Assembly: GCA_030340625.1 (NCBI GenBank)
Contig: JAOPHQ010002369.1
Span: 1-64,000 of the forward strand
DNA: 64,000 nucleotides
Reading direction: 5' to 3'
Source: Merluccius polli
Taxonomy: Eukaryota; Chordata; Actinopteri; Gadiformes; Merlucciidae
Positions 1 to 59,871 of this stretch are shown here, piece after piece; within the stretch, counting starts at the first letter, position 1, and each line of letters opens with the position of its first letter. The notes beneath the pieces were generated by a model. It was not told where the DNA came from. It worked only from the letters and a program-made list of their open reading frames with translations, and searched no databases. The translations under genes were made by a program, and so were the position numbers.

Positions 1-1119
1 CCACATCCACACCGACAGCTCCTGCTAGCGCTACAGGCTAGCGGTCCACATCCACACCCAGCTCTCTGCTAGCGCTACAGGCTAGCGGTCCACATCCACA
101 CCCAGCTCCTCTGCTAGCGCTACAGGCTAGCGGTCCACATCCACACCCAGCTCTCTGCTAGCGCTACAGGCTAGCGGTCCCACATCACACCCAGCTCTCT
201 GCTAGCGCTACAGGCTAGCGGGTCCACATCCACACCCAGCTCTCTGCTAGCGCTACAGGCTAGCGGTCCACATCCACACCCAGCTCTCTGCTAGCTCTAC
301 AGGCTAGCGGTCCACATCCACACCCAGCTCTCTGCTAGCTCTACAGGCTAGCGGTCCACATCCACACCCAAGCTCTCTGCTAGCTCTACAGGCTAGCGGT
401 CCACATCCACACCCAGCTCTCTGCTAGCTCTACAGGCTAGCGGTCCACATCCACACCCAGCTCTCTGCTAGCTTACAGGCTAGCGGTCCACATCCACCAC
501 CCAGCTCTCTGCTAGCTCTACAGGCTAGCGGTCCACATCCACACCCAGCTCTCTGCTAGCTCTACAGGCTAGCGGTCCACATCCACACCCCAGCTCTCTG
601 CTAGCTCTACAGGCTAGCGGTCCACATCCACACCCAGCTCTCTGCTAGCGCTACAGGCTAGCGGTCCACATCCACACCCAGCTCTCTGCTAGCTCTACAG
701 GCTAGCGGTCCACATCCACACCCAGCTCTCTGCTAGCTCTACAGGCTAGCGGTCCACATCCACACCCAGCTCTCTGCTAGCGCTACAGGCTAGCGGTCCA
801 CACCCAGCTCTCTGCTAGCGCTACAGGCTAGCGGTCCACATACACACCCAGCTCTCTGCTAGCGCTACAGGCTAGCGGTCCACATCCACACCCAGCTCTC
901 TGCTAGCTCTACAGGCTAGCGGTCCACATCCACACCCCAGCTCTCTGCTAGCTCTACAGGCTAGCGGTCCACATCCACACCCAGCTCTCTGCTAGCGCTA
1001 CAGGCTAGCGGTCCACACCCAGCTCTCTGCTAGCGCTACAGGCTAGCGGTCCACATACACACCCAGCTCTCTGCTAGCGCTACAGGCTAGCGGTCCACAT
1101 CCACACCCAGCACTCTGCT
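1..1119. repeat. 44-bp minisatellite, about 25 copies
   Basis: Unit contains gctagcgctacaggctagcg followed by gtccacatccacacccagct. Copies vary by G/T in gctag(c/t)gcta and by single-base indels. It starts at the window edge, so the true length is unknown. Probably in an EHD4 intron. Confidence 0.95.
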
Positions 1120-1184
1120 AGCTGTGTTGTTAGTTAATGCTAACGCAGCATGTATCGCTAGGTCTGTTAGCAAACACTAACCAA

Positions 1185-1471
1185 GTAGGTATCTGGGTCT
1201 GCTAGCTGATGCTAACCTAGCAGGTATCTGGGTCTGCTAGCTGATGCTAACCTAGCAGGTATCTGGGTCTGCTAGCTGATGCTAACCTAGCAGGTATCTG
1301 GGTCTGCTAGCTGATGCTAACCTAGCAGGTATCTGTGTCTGCTAGCTGATGCTAACCTAGCAGGTATCTGTGTCTGCTAGCTGATGCTAACCTAGCAGGT
1401 ATCTGGGTCTGCTAGCTGATGCTAACCTAGCAGGTAACTGGGTCTGCTAGCTGATGCTAACCTAGCAGGTA
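1185..1471. repeat. 35-bp minisatellite, about 8 copies
   Basis: Core tctgctagctgatgctaacc plus tagcaggtatctggg. Sharply homogeneous except for g/t in ctg(g/t)gtct. It shares GCTAGC-rich wording with the preceding array. Confidence 0.93.
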
Positions 1472-1702
1472 TGTGTGTCTGCATGTCAGACCTGAAGGTA
1501 TTTACTCCTGTGCTTCACACCTCGATCAAATATCCGCACACCTGCTACCTGACATTAGACCCCAGGCCACGCCCACAACGTTACCTCAACACCTTTAGAC
1601 CACGCCCCCAAACAGTAACCTGACACCCACCACACAGACCACTCCCTCCTTCCCTCTGGCCTTTCAGACCTGCAGTATTCATGACACACACTCACGTTTT
1701 CC

Positions 1703-1993
<291 letters not shown>

Positions 1994-2378
1994 CATATTG
2001 GCATCGGCAGACCAATTTGCGTATTCGTCTGGAACCTCTCAGTTCGTTATCAACAGGCGCAGACCCAAATGCCTCTGGATGCAATTGGATAGACTACAAT
2101 TAGATATTAGATAAGCGGTTGTGATTGGCCGACCCGGTCCAGGTCGGTCCAGGTCGGTCCAGGTCGGTCCAGGTCGGCTGGGGACGGGAGGGGGGCGAGA
2201 CGCATCTGCCAGAGCTAATAAATAAACCTGACCTCACAGATTGGTCTGGTTCCCAGGCTACATAAACTCTGCATGCAAATCCCTCAAAAATGGTAATAAC
2301 AGGAGCGGTGCTCAGTTCTAATGTCCGGTTCTCCTGTCCGGTTCTAATGTCCGGTTCTCCTGTCCGGTTCTCCTGAAG

Positions 2379-6844
<4,466 letters not shown>

Positions 6845-7659
6845 CATGCTAGCGCGCTAGGCTAGCACGCTAGTATAGCACGTTAGGCTAGCACACTGAG
6901 CTAGCGTGCCTCCTAGCCCCGAAACAAACTGACTTGGAACAATGAAAATAAGGTAAAATGTTTAACATTTATCACAGCTGAACCCACTTCCCTTTTCCAA
7001 GTTAGCTAAACGCTAGCCACCTGTTAGCCACACGCTAGCCACATGTTAGCCACGCCACTAAATCAAAGCTTATGTAAAAAAGACCCAGAATGATTCATTA
7101 GTTAGTTTTGATTCTTAATCTGGAAGCAGAAGTACCGAATCAGTCATCACCCCTTACCAATGGAGCATCAAAAATACAACACAACAGTGAGATAATGCAA
7201 CACAAGTGTTATTTAATTTCATCACTTTTTTAAACCGCGTCCATTCTGACCAGTGGAGGTTTATTCAGGTTTTATGGGTAAATTAATTTGTGAATGAATG
7301 AATTAATGCATTTAATGCTTTACTGGAACATAGTGGTCGCTGTCGGAGCAAAACGTTTGGTTAGAAGGTTATTTCTAACCCATTTTTATAAATATGAATG
7401 TATTTTAGGTAAGGTAGAAAAAATATTTCAAATATATGGTAAATACATTTTTTTTTTATCAGCTTCTCAAGTCTGCAAAGTTATAAAAGGTTTTGAAACA
7501 TGTGGTCCACGTTTAACCAGCTGGAACAGTAGTAGGTTTCATGTTCCAGGAAATAAAAGTGATGTCAGGTCAGAGGTCAGCAGAGACACGGCGAGTCTGC
7601 TGCCGCTTCCTCTCATTGTGGTCGGAGCTCCCTGTGCTTGACTTTCCATGTTACCTAGA

Positions 7660-7815
7660 TACCCCCCCTAGATACCCCTACCTAGACCCCCCTGTCCCCC
7701 TCACCTAGACCCCCCTGTCCCCCTCACCTAGACCCCCCTGTCCCCCTCACCTAGACCCCCCTGTCCCCCTCACCTAGACCCCCCTGTCCCCCTCACCTAG
7801 ACCCCCCGGTTCCCC
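7660..7815. repeat. 23-bp C-rich tandem repeat, about 6 copies
   Basis: Unit acccccctgtccccctcacc plus tag. Within the probable EHD4 3' UTR. Confidence 0.88.
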
Positions 7816-8172
7816 TCAAGTCCTTTAGGAGGTTTGTACCCCCCCCCCCCCCCCCTCCTCTTTCCCTGACGCGACCGTCGTCGTGACTAACAGAGTCTCT
7901 GAAGGTCAGACCTCTTCCTTCCCAGTGGTGGAAACTCTGTTTCAAAGCTTTCGCTGCGTTCCTATGACAGAGCTGCCAGTGGTTCGGGAGGACTAAGCAG
8001 CCTTTTTGTTAGCCAACAAGCAGTGCCTTTAGCATGATGAAGATACCCATCACCATCATCATCGTCATCGTCATCATCATCATCATCATCATCATCATCA
8101 CTACCGATGCCTTCTGCGTGCCGATGCTGGAGTTTCAGGGAGAAATATATTTTCAAGAGGTTGATGTATGTA

Positions 8173-8252
<80 letters not shown>

Positions 8253-8465
8253 GTAATTACTATAAAGGGAAGAGGTATTGTCATCTTGTTCCAGATGCTG
8301 CACAGGAAGACACTTCTACTCCATTCTCACAAAAATCAATCGATGATCATTCGAAGCTTTAATTTGCTGAATGTGTTTAATTTGGTTTTAATGAGTTGTA
8401 ATGTTACAGCTTTGTTCTCTTATTTCTGTCCATATGTTTGGTGTATTCGTCCTTAACGTGATAAC

Positions 8466-8471
8466 AATAAA
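8466..8471 (+). terminator. Candidate polyadenylation signal of EHD4
   Basis: AATAAA followed within about 30 nt by a T/G-rich tract (gagttgtttacatttcc). A second AATAAA near 7554 is an alternative. There is no transcript evidence in the window. Confidence 0.35.
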
Positions 8472-8509
8472 CCATAATTATCATTTAAAGAGTTGTTTAC
8501 ATTTCCTTC

Positions 8510-9076
8510 TGTCTCCACGATAAAGACCTCCTTCTCACCTTCCCTTTAAGACCTTCTCCTCCTCACCCTCCCTTTAAAACCCCCTCACCCGACCTTTAGG
8601 GCCTCCTCACCCGACCTTTAAGACCTTCTCCTCCTCACCCGACCTTTAAGAACTCACCCTTCCTTTAAGACCTCCTTCCCTTCCCTTTAAGACCTCTTCC
8701 TCACTCTCCCTTAAGACCTCCACCCTCCCTTTAAAAGTCCACGGAGATCTATTTCTGACCCTTGCTGGTTAATGTATTTCATCGAGCGGTTAGTTGCATA
8801 ATGTCCTTCCTCTCCGAGAGGAGGGGAAGGACAGCAGCATCACTCAGGAGGATGGATAGTAAACAGGGAGAGGGAGGGAGGCAGCATCACTCAGAATGAG
8901 GGATAGTGAACAGGGAGGGGGAGGGGGGGGGGGGGGGGGGCAGCATCACTCAGGAGCCGGGATACTGAACAAGGAGGGAGGGGAGGGGTGAGGGAGGGGA
9001 GAGTTGTGATGATGACCTGGTCACCGTAAGTGACGTTGGGGGAGACCATCTGTCACACTCCACGTCTAGCAGGCCT

Positions 9077-9172
<96 letters not shown>

Positions 9173-9286
9173 GGTGTGTGTGTTGGTGTTTGTTGGGGCA
9201 GTGTGTGTGTGCATGTCTGTAAACCTTTAACTGTTCTGGTTCAGTCAGGTGAGTCTTTTCATGCTGTAAATCCAATGGCTTCAAAG

Positions 9287-9344
<58 letters not shown>

Positions 9345-9432
9345 GTGGGGACTCGGTGACAGTCAGCTCATCCCAGGTTCTCCGAGACGCCTCACTTCCA
9401 AACCCTCCGACCGCAGGCCGACAGGAAGGTAA

Positions 9433-9467
<35 letters not shown>

Positions 9468-9775
9468 CCTGAGTGTGTGTGTAGAAATAGAAGTGGGCTG
9501 TGGTTTGCGGGGTCCTTTCCTGTTCTTACCGCTCATTCGCGTGTTTATAAATCTGTCACTGCCTGTTTATTCTCTGATGTGTAGCGGAGACCTCTGCTCT
9601 GCCCGGACAGCAGCAGATTTAAGACCATATGCATCCGTTAGGGCGATGCCCGGCGCTGGGAACCCGGAGCAGAGGTCACCGCACCGCTATCACCTAACCC
9701 CTGTTTATGTGGAGGGGGGGGGGCGCTGGGGAAACATTACAATGTTATTTTTGAGACATTAGGTCCTAACACTGT
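8510..9775. repeat. Intergenic: T-rich degenerate repeat and (CA)n/(GT)n tracts
   Basis: 8520-8745 is a degenerate repeat of ccctttaagacctcctcacc type. 8860-8950 has two copies of an agggagg/cagcatcactcag unit. (CA)n at 9079-9170 and 9288-9340, (GT)n at 9438-9465. 9480-9775 is unique sequence with no recognisable gene. Confidence 0.7.
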
Positions 9776-12700
9776 AAACCATAGGTGGTGAGAGGCCTGA
9801 AGCTTGAAATGTAAGGATGTTGAGTTTGAAACGTTAGGACGTTAAGTTTGAAACATTAGGAGGATAAGTTTGAAATGTAAGGACATTAAGTTTGAAACGT
9901 TAGGACGTTAAGTTTGTAACGTTAGGACGTTAAGTTTGAAACGTTAGGACGTTAAGTTTGAAACGTTAGGACGTTAAGTTTGAAACGTTAGGACGTTAAG
10001 TTTGAAACGTTAGGAGGATAAGTTTGAAACGTTAGGAGGATAAGTTTGAAACGTTAGGACGTTAAGTTTGTAACGTTAGGACGTTAAGTTTGAAACGTTA
10101 GGACGTTGAGTTTGAAACGTTAGGACGTTAAGTTTGAAACGTTAGGAGGATAAGTTTGAAATGTAAGGACATTAAGTTTGAAACGTTAGGACGTTAAGTT
10201 TGTAACGTTAGGACGTTAAGTTTGAAACGTTAGGACGTTAAGTTTGAAACGTTAGGACGTTAAGTTTGAAACGTTAGGACGTTAAGTTTGAAACGTTAGG
10301 ACGTTAAGTTTGAAACGTTAGGACGTTAAGTTTGAAACGTTAGGACGTTAAGTTTGTAACGTTAGGACGTTAAGTTTGAAACGTTAGGACGTTAAGTTTG
10401 AAACGTTAGGACGTTAAGTTTGAAACGTTAGGAGGATAAGTTTGAAACGTTAGGACGTTAAGTTTGAAACGTTAGGACGTTAAGTTTGAAACGTTAGGAC
10501 GTTAAGTTTGAAACGTTAGGACGTTGAGTTTGAAACGTTAGGAGGATAAGTTTGAAACGTTAGGACGTTAAGTTTGTAACGTTAGGACGTTAAGTTTGTA
10601 ACGTTAGGACGTTGAGTTTGAAACGTTAGGACGTTAAGTTTGAAACGTTAGGAGGATAAGTTTGAAATGTAAGGACATTAAGTTTGAAACGTTAGGACGT
10701 TAAGTTTGTAACGTTAGGACGTTAAGTTTGAAACGTTAGGACGTTAAGTTTGAAACGTTAGGACGTTAAGTTTGAAACGTTAGGAGGATAAGTTTGAAAC
10801 GTTAGGACGTTAAGTTTGAAACGTTAGGACGTTAAGTTTGAAACGTTAGGACGTTAAGTTTGAAACGTTAGGACGTTAAGTTTGAAACGTTAGGAGGATA
10901 AGTTTGTAACGTTAGGACGTTGAGTTTGAAACGTTAGGATGTTAAGTTTGAAACGTTAGGACGTTGAGTTTGAAACGTTAGGACGTTGAGTTTGAAACGT
11001 TAGGAGGATAAGTTTGAAACGTTAGGACGTTAAGTTTGAAACGTTAGGAGGATAAGTTTGAAACGTTAGGACGTTAAGTTTGTAACGTTAGGACGTTAAG
11101 TTTGAAACGTTAGGACGTTAAGTTTGAAACGTTAGGACGTTGAGTTTGAAACGTTAGGAGGATAAGTTTGAAACGTTAGGACGTTAAGTTTGTAACGTTA
11201 GGACGTTAAGTTTGAAACGTTAGGACGTTAAGTTTGAAACGTTAGGACGTTAAGTTTGAAACGTTAGGACGTTAAGTTTGAAACGTTAGGACGTTGAGTT
11301 TGAAACGTTAGGACGTTGAGTTTGAAACGTTAGGACGTTGAGTTTGAAACGTTAGGAGGATAAGTTTGAAACGTTAGGACGTTGAGTTTGAAACGTTAGG
11401 AGGATAAGTTTGAAACGTTAGGACGTTAAGTTTGTAACGTTAGGACGTTAAGTTTGAAACGTTAGGACGTTAAGTTTGTAACGTTAGGACGTTAAGTTTG
11501 AAACGTTAGGAGGATAAGTTTGAAACGTTAGGATGTTAAGTTTGTAACGTTAGGACGTTAAGTTTGAAACGTTAGGACGTTAAGTTTGAAACGTTAGGAC
11601 GTTAAGTTTGAAACGTTAGGACGTTGAGTTTGAAACGTTAGGAGGATAAGTTTGAAACGTTAGGACGTTAAGTTTGTAACGTTAGGACGTTAAGTTTGAA
11701 ACGTTAGGAGGATAAGTTTGAAACGTTAGGATGTTAAGTTTGTAACGTTAGGACGTTAAGTTTGAAACGTTAGGACGTTAAGTTTGAAACGTTAGGACGT
11801 TAAGTTTGAAACGTTAGGAGGATAAGTTTGAAACGTTAGGACGTTAAGTTTGTAACGTTAGGACGTTAAGTTTGAAACGTTAGGACGTTGAGTTTGAAAC
11901 GTTAGGAGGATAAGTTTGAAACGTTAGGACGTTAAGTTTGTAACGTTAGGACGTTAAGTTTGAAACGTTAGGACGTTGAGTTTGAAACGTTAGGACGTTG
12001 AGTTTGAAACGTTAGGACGTTAAGTTTGAAACGTTAGGACGTTGAGTTTGAAACGTTAGGACGTTGAGTTTGAAACGTTAGGACGTTGAGTTTGAAACGT
12101 TAGGACGTTGAGTTTGAAACGTTAGGACGTTGAGTTTGAAACGTTAGGACGTTGAGTTTGAAACGTTAGGACGTTAAGTTTGTAACGTTAGGACGTTAAG
12201 TTTGAAACGTTAGGAGGATAAGTTTGAAACGTTAGGATGTTAAGTTTGTAACGTTAGGACGTTAAGTTTGAAACGTTAGGACGTTAAGTTTGAAACGTTA
12301 GGACGTTAAGTTTGAAACGTTAGGACGTTGAGTTTGAAACGTTAGGAGGATAAGTTTGAAACGTTAGGACGTTAAGTTTGTAACGTTAGGACGTTAAGTT
12401 TGAAACGTTAGGAGGATAAGTTTGAAACGTTAGGATGTTAAGTTTGTAACGTTAGGACGTTAAGTTTGAAACGTTAGGACGTTAAGTTTGAAACGTTAGG
12501 ACGTTAAGTTTGAAACGTTAGGACGTTAAGTTTGAAACGTTAGGAGGATAAGTTTGAAACGTTAGGACGTTAAGTTTGTAACGTTAGGACGTTAAGTTTG
12601 AAACGTTAGGACGTTGAGTTTGAAACGTTAGGAGGATAAGTTTGAAACGTTAGGACGTTAAGTTTGTAACGTTAGGACGTTAAGTTTGAAACGTTAGGAC

Positions 12701-12846
12701 GTTGAGTTTGAAACGTTAGGACGTTGAGTTTGAAACGTTAGGACGTTGAGTTTGAAACGTTAGGACGTTGAGTTTGAAACGTTAGGACGTTGAGTTTGAA
12801 ACGTTAGGACGTTGAGTTTGAAACGTTAGGACGTTGAGTTTGAAAC
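9776..12846. repeat. 3-kb minisatellite of a 22-bp unit, about 139 copies
   Basis: Unit core taggacgttaagtttgaaac preceded by gt. Four main variants (gacgtt/gaggat/gacatt, aag/gag, gaaac/gtaac) recur in blocks, showing higher-order structure. Each common unit carries two CpGs. It lies between EHD4 and SPTBN5. Confidence 0.97.
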
Positions 12847-13254
12847 GCTGCTGTCTAAATGCTCAGGGCTTTCAGAGGGGCTTCAGTGCCTTGCTCAATG
12901 GCACTCCAACAAATGCAGCGTAGTTGGGAATGGAACCGGTTCCATGCTATATGCTATATGCTATATGCTATGTGCTAACTTTATTAGCCTGATGTCGGGT
13001 TAACTGCCGGCTTCTAGCATCAGCAGAAACAGCTCATGATGTGGTAGTCATACTTTAATATGAAGACTTTATAGTACTTGTGTAGACTCGTAAAAACACA
13101 AAGAAGTCTTTCAATGTCTCTCTCTCTCTTTCTCTCTCTCTCTCTGATGACACAGCTCATTCTATTGGATAATAAAGTGTCAGGTGATTGTCTTTATAAA
13201 GCTGTTCCTTCCTGTGAACTCTTGGGTCAGAGTCTACCTGAACTCTACGCCAAA

Positions 13255-13390
13255 TCACCAGACCCTCGTAGCCCAAGACCACCAGACCCTCGTAGCCCAA
13301 GACCACCAGACCCTCGTAGCCCAAGACCACCAGACCCTCGTAGCCCAAGACCACCAGACCCTCGTAGCCCAAGACCACCAGACCCCATCC
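13255..13390. repeat. 21-bp repeat, about 6 copies
   Basis: Unit accagaccctcgtagcccaa plus g. Because 21 is a multiple of 3 it leaves open frames on both strands (DPRSPRP). No splice or codon support for a gene. Confidence 0.92.
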
Positions 13391-13499
13391 TCATCCTCAG
13401 ACGTCCAGATCCCCCTGAGGTACGCAAGCTGCAATATTTACCACTTCAGATGCTCTAAACATCTGATCTAGATCTAGTTTGATCTGGTTAAAGTACTGA

Positions 13500-13885
13500 G
13501 TGAGTCTACTGTACAGGTAACCATCACCTGGAGGTCCTGGTCTAAACCTCTAGTCTAGTGTCTGGTGAGTTAGTCTACAGGTAACCATCACCTGGAGGTC
13601 CTGGTCTAAACATCTAGTCTAGTGTCTGGTGAGTTAGTCTACAGGTAACCATCACCTGGAGGTCCTGGTCTAAACATCTAGTCTAGTGTCTGGTGAGTTA
13701 GTCTACAGGTAACCATTACCTGGAGGTCCTGGTCTAAACATCTAGTCTAGTGTCTGGTGAGTTAGTCTACAGGTAACCATCACCTGGAGGTCCTGGTCTA
13801 AACCTCTAGTCTAGTGTCTGGTGAGTTAGTCTACAGGTAACCATCACCTGGAGGTCCTGGTCTAAACCTCTAGTGTGGTCTGGTG
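13500..13885. repeat. 64-bp minisatellite, 6 copies
   Basis: Unit includes gttagtctacaggtaaccat and cacctggaggtcctggtcta. A related sequence occurs singly at about 21797-21842, suggesting the unit derives from a dispersed repeat. Confidence 0.9.
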
Positions 13886-14204
13886 AACTAGTCTCTTGTG
13901 AATCTAGGCTACATGCTACATTGGTCTGCAGGCTATTTTAGCATCAACCTAAACGGTAGCGTAACCGCTAGTAATAGCCTACAGGAACTATGGGCCACCT
14001 GGCAGCTGTGCACTACTTTCACTCTCACATTAGGAAGTAAGACATTAAATAGAACCAGTGGCTCAACCGCCCAGAAAAACATGAAGTGAAAAAGTTGTGA
14101 TGTCATAATAAAGTTATAATTACCATATCACCGAGCAAAACACGGAACGTATCTCTTATGTAGCCTTAGAAATGTGCAGTCGTTTAAGATTTACATCAGG
14201 ACAT

Positions 14205-14860
14205 CAGCAAGTTAGTTACTTAGCTAGTAGGTATAGTTAGTTTACTTAGTTATCCAACTTAATTAGTTACATAGCTAGTTATTTAACTAGTTAATTAGTT
14301 ACATAGATAGTTATTTAACTACTTAGTTAATTAGTTACATAGATAGTTATTTAACTACTTAGTTAATTAGTTACATAGATAGTTAGTTAACTACTTAGTT
14401 AATTAGTTACATAGCTAGTTATTTAACTAGTTAATTAGTTACATAGATAGTTATTTAACTACTTAGTTAATTAGTTACATAGCTAGTTATTTAACTACTT
14501 AGTTAATTAGTTACATAGATAGTTAGTTAGGTAGCTAGCTATTTAGTTAGCTAAGCTAGTTAGTTAGTTTACTTAGTTATCTAACTACTTAGTGCATTAG
14601 GTACTTCGCTCGTTATTAAGTAGCTAGCTAGTTAGATAGGTAGCTAGTTAGTTAGTTAGCTATCTAGTCAGTTAGTTTGCTTGGTTATCTAGCTACTTAA
14701 TGAATTAGTTACATCACTCGTTATTAAGTAGCTAGCTAGTTAGATAGGTAGCTAGTTAGTTTACTTAATGATCTTACTACTTAATTAATTAGTTACTTAA
14801 CTAGTTTGTTCGATAGCTAGTTAATTAGTTAAGTGGCTAGTATTTAGTTATTTAAGTTGT
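14205..14860. repeat. TAGT/TTAG-rich degenerate repeat
   Basis: Long stretch of tagttagttacatagctagt-type words with a higher-order period of about 60 bp in the middle. Contains no coding sequence. Confidence 0.85.
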
Positions 14861-14921
14861 TTGTTAGGTGTTTTATTGATCTATGGGGGGAAAGTAAAAT
14901 GAATTCAAAGAAACCACAATA

Positions 14922-15596
14922 TCAATGTACATATCAACATGTACATATCAACATGTACATACCAACATGTACATATCAACATGTACATACCAACATGTAC
15001 ATACCAACATGTACATATCAACATGTACATACCAACATGTACATTTCAACATGTACATACCAACATGTACATATCAACATGTACATACCAACATGTACAT
15101 ATCAACATGTACATACCAACATGTACATACCAACATGTACATATCAACATGTACATACCAACATGTACATGTCAACATGTACATATCAACATGTACATAC
15201 CAACATGTACATACCAACATGTACATTTCAACATGTACATATCAACATGTACATATCAACATGTACATATCAACATGTACATATCAACATGTACATACCA
15301 ACATGTACATATCAACATGTACATACCAACATGTACATGTCAACATGTACATATCAACATGTAAATATCAACATGTACATATCAACATGTACATGTCAAC
15401 ATGTACATATCAACATGTACATATCAACATGTACATATCAACATGTACATGTCAACATGTACATATCAACATGTACATACCAACATGTACATACCAACAT
15501 GTACATATCAACATGTACATATCAACATGTACATTTCAACATGTACATATCAACATGTACATTTCAACATGTACATATCAACATGTACATGTAAAG
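14922..15596. repeat. 14-bp minisatellite, about 48 copies
   Basis: Unit caacatgtacatac with at/ac/gt/tt variation at the end. Each unit contains acatgt and atgtacat palindromes. All three + frames are open by composition, which is not coding evidence. Confidence 0.95.
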
Positions 15597-15767
15597 GACA
15601 ACTGAGTTGAATGTGTGAGACGCAGGAGTCATCAATGTGCAACATTATATTTATAAGGCATAGAAAAAAGAAAAGTACTTGTCAATCATGTGATCTGATG
15701 TGTGATCAGTGACTGTCATCTCTCTCCAGAGGACCTGAGCAGCCAATCAGGATGGAGGGGGAGGAGG

Positions 15768-57731
<41,964 letters not shown>

Positions 57732-57884
57732 AGTGACCATGCCCCTCCGGCCATGTGGCCACGCCCCTCTGGCCACGCCCCTCTGGTCATGCGGCCACGC
57801 CCCTCCGGCCATGTGACCTCGCCCCTCTGGTCATGTGATAACACAACCATTTAAGAAGTTGGGGGTTGCAATAATTTTCCGTCC

Positions 57885-57935
57885 TAAAGATGAGGTCACG
57901 GTCCAGAAAGGTTGAGAACCACTGATTTGTAGAGT
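57885..57935. mobile_element. Short hAT terminal fragment
   Basis: aaaggttgagaaccactga is the reverse complement of a CAGTGGTTCTCAACC-type hAT terminus, common in vertebrates. No partner end was identified. Confidence 0.45.
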
Positions 57936-58224
57936 ACACCCCAACGGGATGATCAATATCATAAAGAATAGTCTTGAAGGCCGTGGTTCAGCAGAATGAA
58001 TGAAAACACACCGTGTTAAATCAATTTAAAATCTCACACTATGACATATTATGACATGTTTAATCCAATCCAACGATCTACTGAAACAATTTGTCAGTTA
58101 CTAAAATAGGTTTGGAACAAAGTGACACCTGCTGAGAGCAAATAGTGGGAACACTGAGGATGACAACTTAATTATTCTCCCTGTGACGACGCAATGAACA
58201 CTTTTATTTAATTACAAACATAGA

Positions 58225-59630
58225 AACCCCCTCTACTGGAGAATATGGTCTAAACCCATAGCATGCTGGTCTCAACCCATAGCATACTGGTCTAAACCCA
58301 TAGCATACTGGTCTCAACCCATAGCATACTGGTCTCAACCCATAGCATACTGGTCTAAACCCATAGCATACTGGTCTCAACCCATAGCATACTGGTCTAA
58401 ACCCATAGGATACTGGTCTAAACCCATAGCATACTGGTCTCAACCCATAGTATGCTGGTCTCAACCCATAGCATACTGGTCTAAACCCATAGGATACTGG
58501 TCTAAACCCATAGCATACTGGTCTCAACCCATAGCATGCTGGTCTCAACCCATAGGATACTGGTCTAAACCCATAGCATACTGGTCTAAACCCATAGGAT
58601 ACTGGTCTAAACCCATAGCATACTGGTCTAAACCCATAGCATACTGGTCTCAACCCATAGCATGCTGGTCTCAACCCATAGGATACTGGTCTAAACCCAT
58701 AAGATACTGGTCTAAACCCATAGCATTCTGGTCTAATCCCATAAGATACTGGTCTAAACCCATAGCATACTGGTCTAAACCCATAGGGATACTGGTCTAA
58801 ACCCATAGGATACTGGTCTAAACCCATAAGATACTGGTCTAAACCCATAGCATTCTGGTCTAAACCCATAGCATACTGGTCTAAACCCATAAGATACTGG
58901 TCTAAAACCCATAGCATACTGGTCTAAACCCATAGGATTATGGTCTAAACCCATAGGATACTGGTCTAAACCCATAGCATACTGGTCTAAACCCATAGGA
59001 TACTGGTCTAAACCCATAGCATACTGGTCTAAACCCATAGCATACTGGTCTAAACCCATAGCATACTGGTCTAAACCCATAGGATTATGGTCTAAACCCA
59101 TAGCATACTGGTCTAAACCCATAGCATACTGGTCTAAACCCATAGCATTCTGGTCTAAACCCATAGCATACTGGTCTAAACCCATAAGATACTGGTCTAA
59201 ACCCATAGCATACTGGTCTAAACCCATAGGATTATGGTCTAAACCCATAGGATACTGGTCTAAACCCATAGCATACTGGTCTAAACCCATAGGATACTGG
59301 TCTAAACCCATAGCATACTGGTCTAAACCCATAGCATACTGGTCTAAACCCATAGCATACTGGTCTAAACCCATAGGATTATGGTCTAAACCCATAGGAT
59401 ACTGGTCTAAACCCATAGCATACTGGTCTAAACCCATAGCATACTGGTCTAAACCCATAGGATACTGGTCTAAACCCATAGCATAGTGGTCTAAACCCAT
59501 AGCATACTGGTCTAAACCCATAGGATACTGGTCTAAACCCATAGCATACTGGTCTAAACCCATAGCATACTGGTCTAAACCCATAGCATACTGGTCTAAA
59601 CCCATAGCATACTGGTCTAAACCTACTGGT
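58225..59630. repeat. 21-bp minisatellite, about 66 copies
   Basis: Unit gtctaaacccatagcatact plus g, with gcata/ggata/agata and taaac/tcaac variants. Since 21 is a multiple of 3, it leaves long minus-strand open frames (MGLDQYA type) that are not genes. Confidence 0.97.
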
Positions 59631-59865
59631 CTAAAGTAGTACTGCAGGTTTGACTGCTAACCAACTGTAATTCACTAACAATCCACCTGAGACTGTAATT
59701 CATTAACAGGCCACCGGAGACTTTGGTTCAAACGATTGATTTAAAGTTAAACACTGTTGATATGGAGAGTTGATTTGATGATGTAATCATTTTATCATAT
59801 TAGGGTCATAATTCACCAAAACTTTACTGATTTAAAACATTTGTTCATGTAATAATTATTTTCTA

Positions 59866-59871
59866 AATAAA
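59866..59871 (+). terminator. Candidate polyadenylation signal of SPTBN5
   Basis: AATAAA followed about 25-50 nt later by gtatgttttcttcctgg, a plausible downstream U/GU-rich element. It is distant (2.1 kb) from the stop codon. Confidence 0.3.

Larger units (their letters stand above)
6845..8500 (+). other. EHD4: Probable EHD4 3' UTR
   Basis: The sequence after the stop is non-coding in all frames and AT-rich. It starts with a short GCTAGC-rich patch (6845-6915) and holds a 23-bp C-rich tandem repeat (about 7680-7805), a (CAT)n tract (8046-8102) and an (ATT)n tract (8174-8250). Two AATAAA signals are seen near 7554 and at 8466-8471. The second has a T-rich stretch shortly downstream and is the better candidate polyadenylation signal. 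UTR extent is inferred. Confidence 0.45.

Noticed and set aside
2130..2180. ggtcggtcca repeats as a binding-site cluster
   Set aside because: Only four short copies with no further signal; simple tandem repeat.
9776..12846. CRISPR-like regular repeats
   Set aside because: Contiguous 22-bp units without unique spacers in a eukaryotic context; a satellite.
13078..13471. Open frames with DPRSPRPP repeats
   Set aside because: 21-bp tandem repeat with no supporting splice sites or homology.
14857..15605. Three overlapping plus-strand open frames (YQHVHINMYIST type)
   Set aside because: All frames of the 14-bp repeat are open at once; composition artefact.
58204..59605. Long minus-strand open frames encoding MGLDQYAMGLDQY-type repeats
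   Set aside because: Produced by a 21-bp satellite (multiple of 3, no stop in one frame). No splice sites, no non-repeat codons, no homology recognised.
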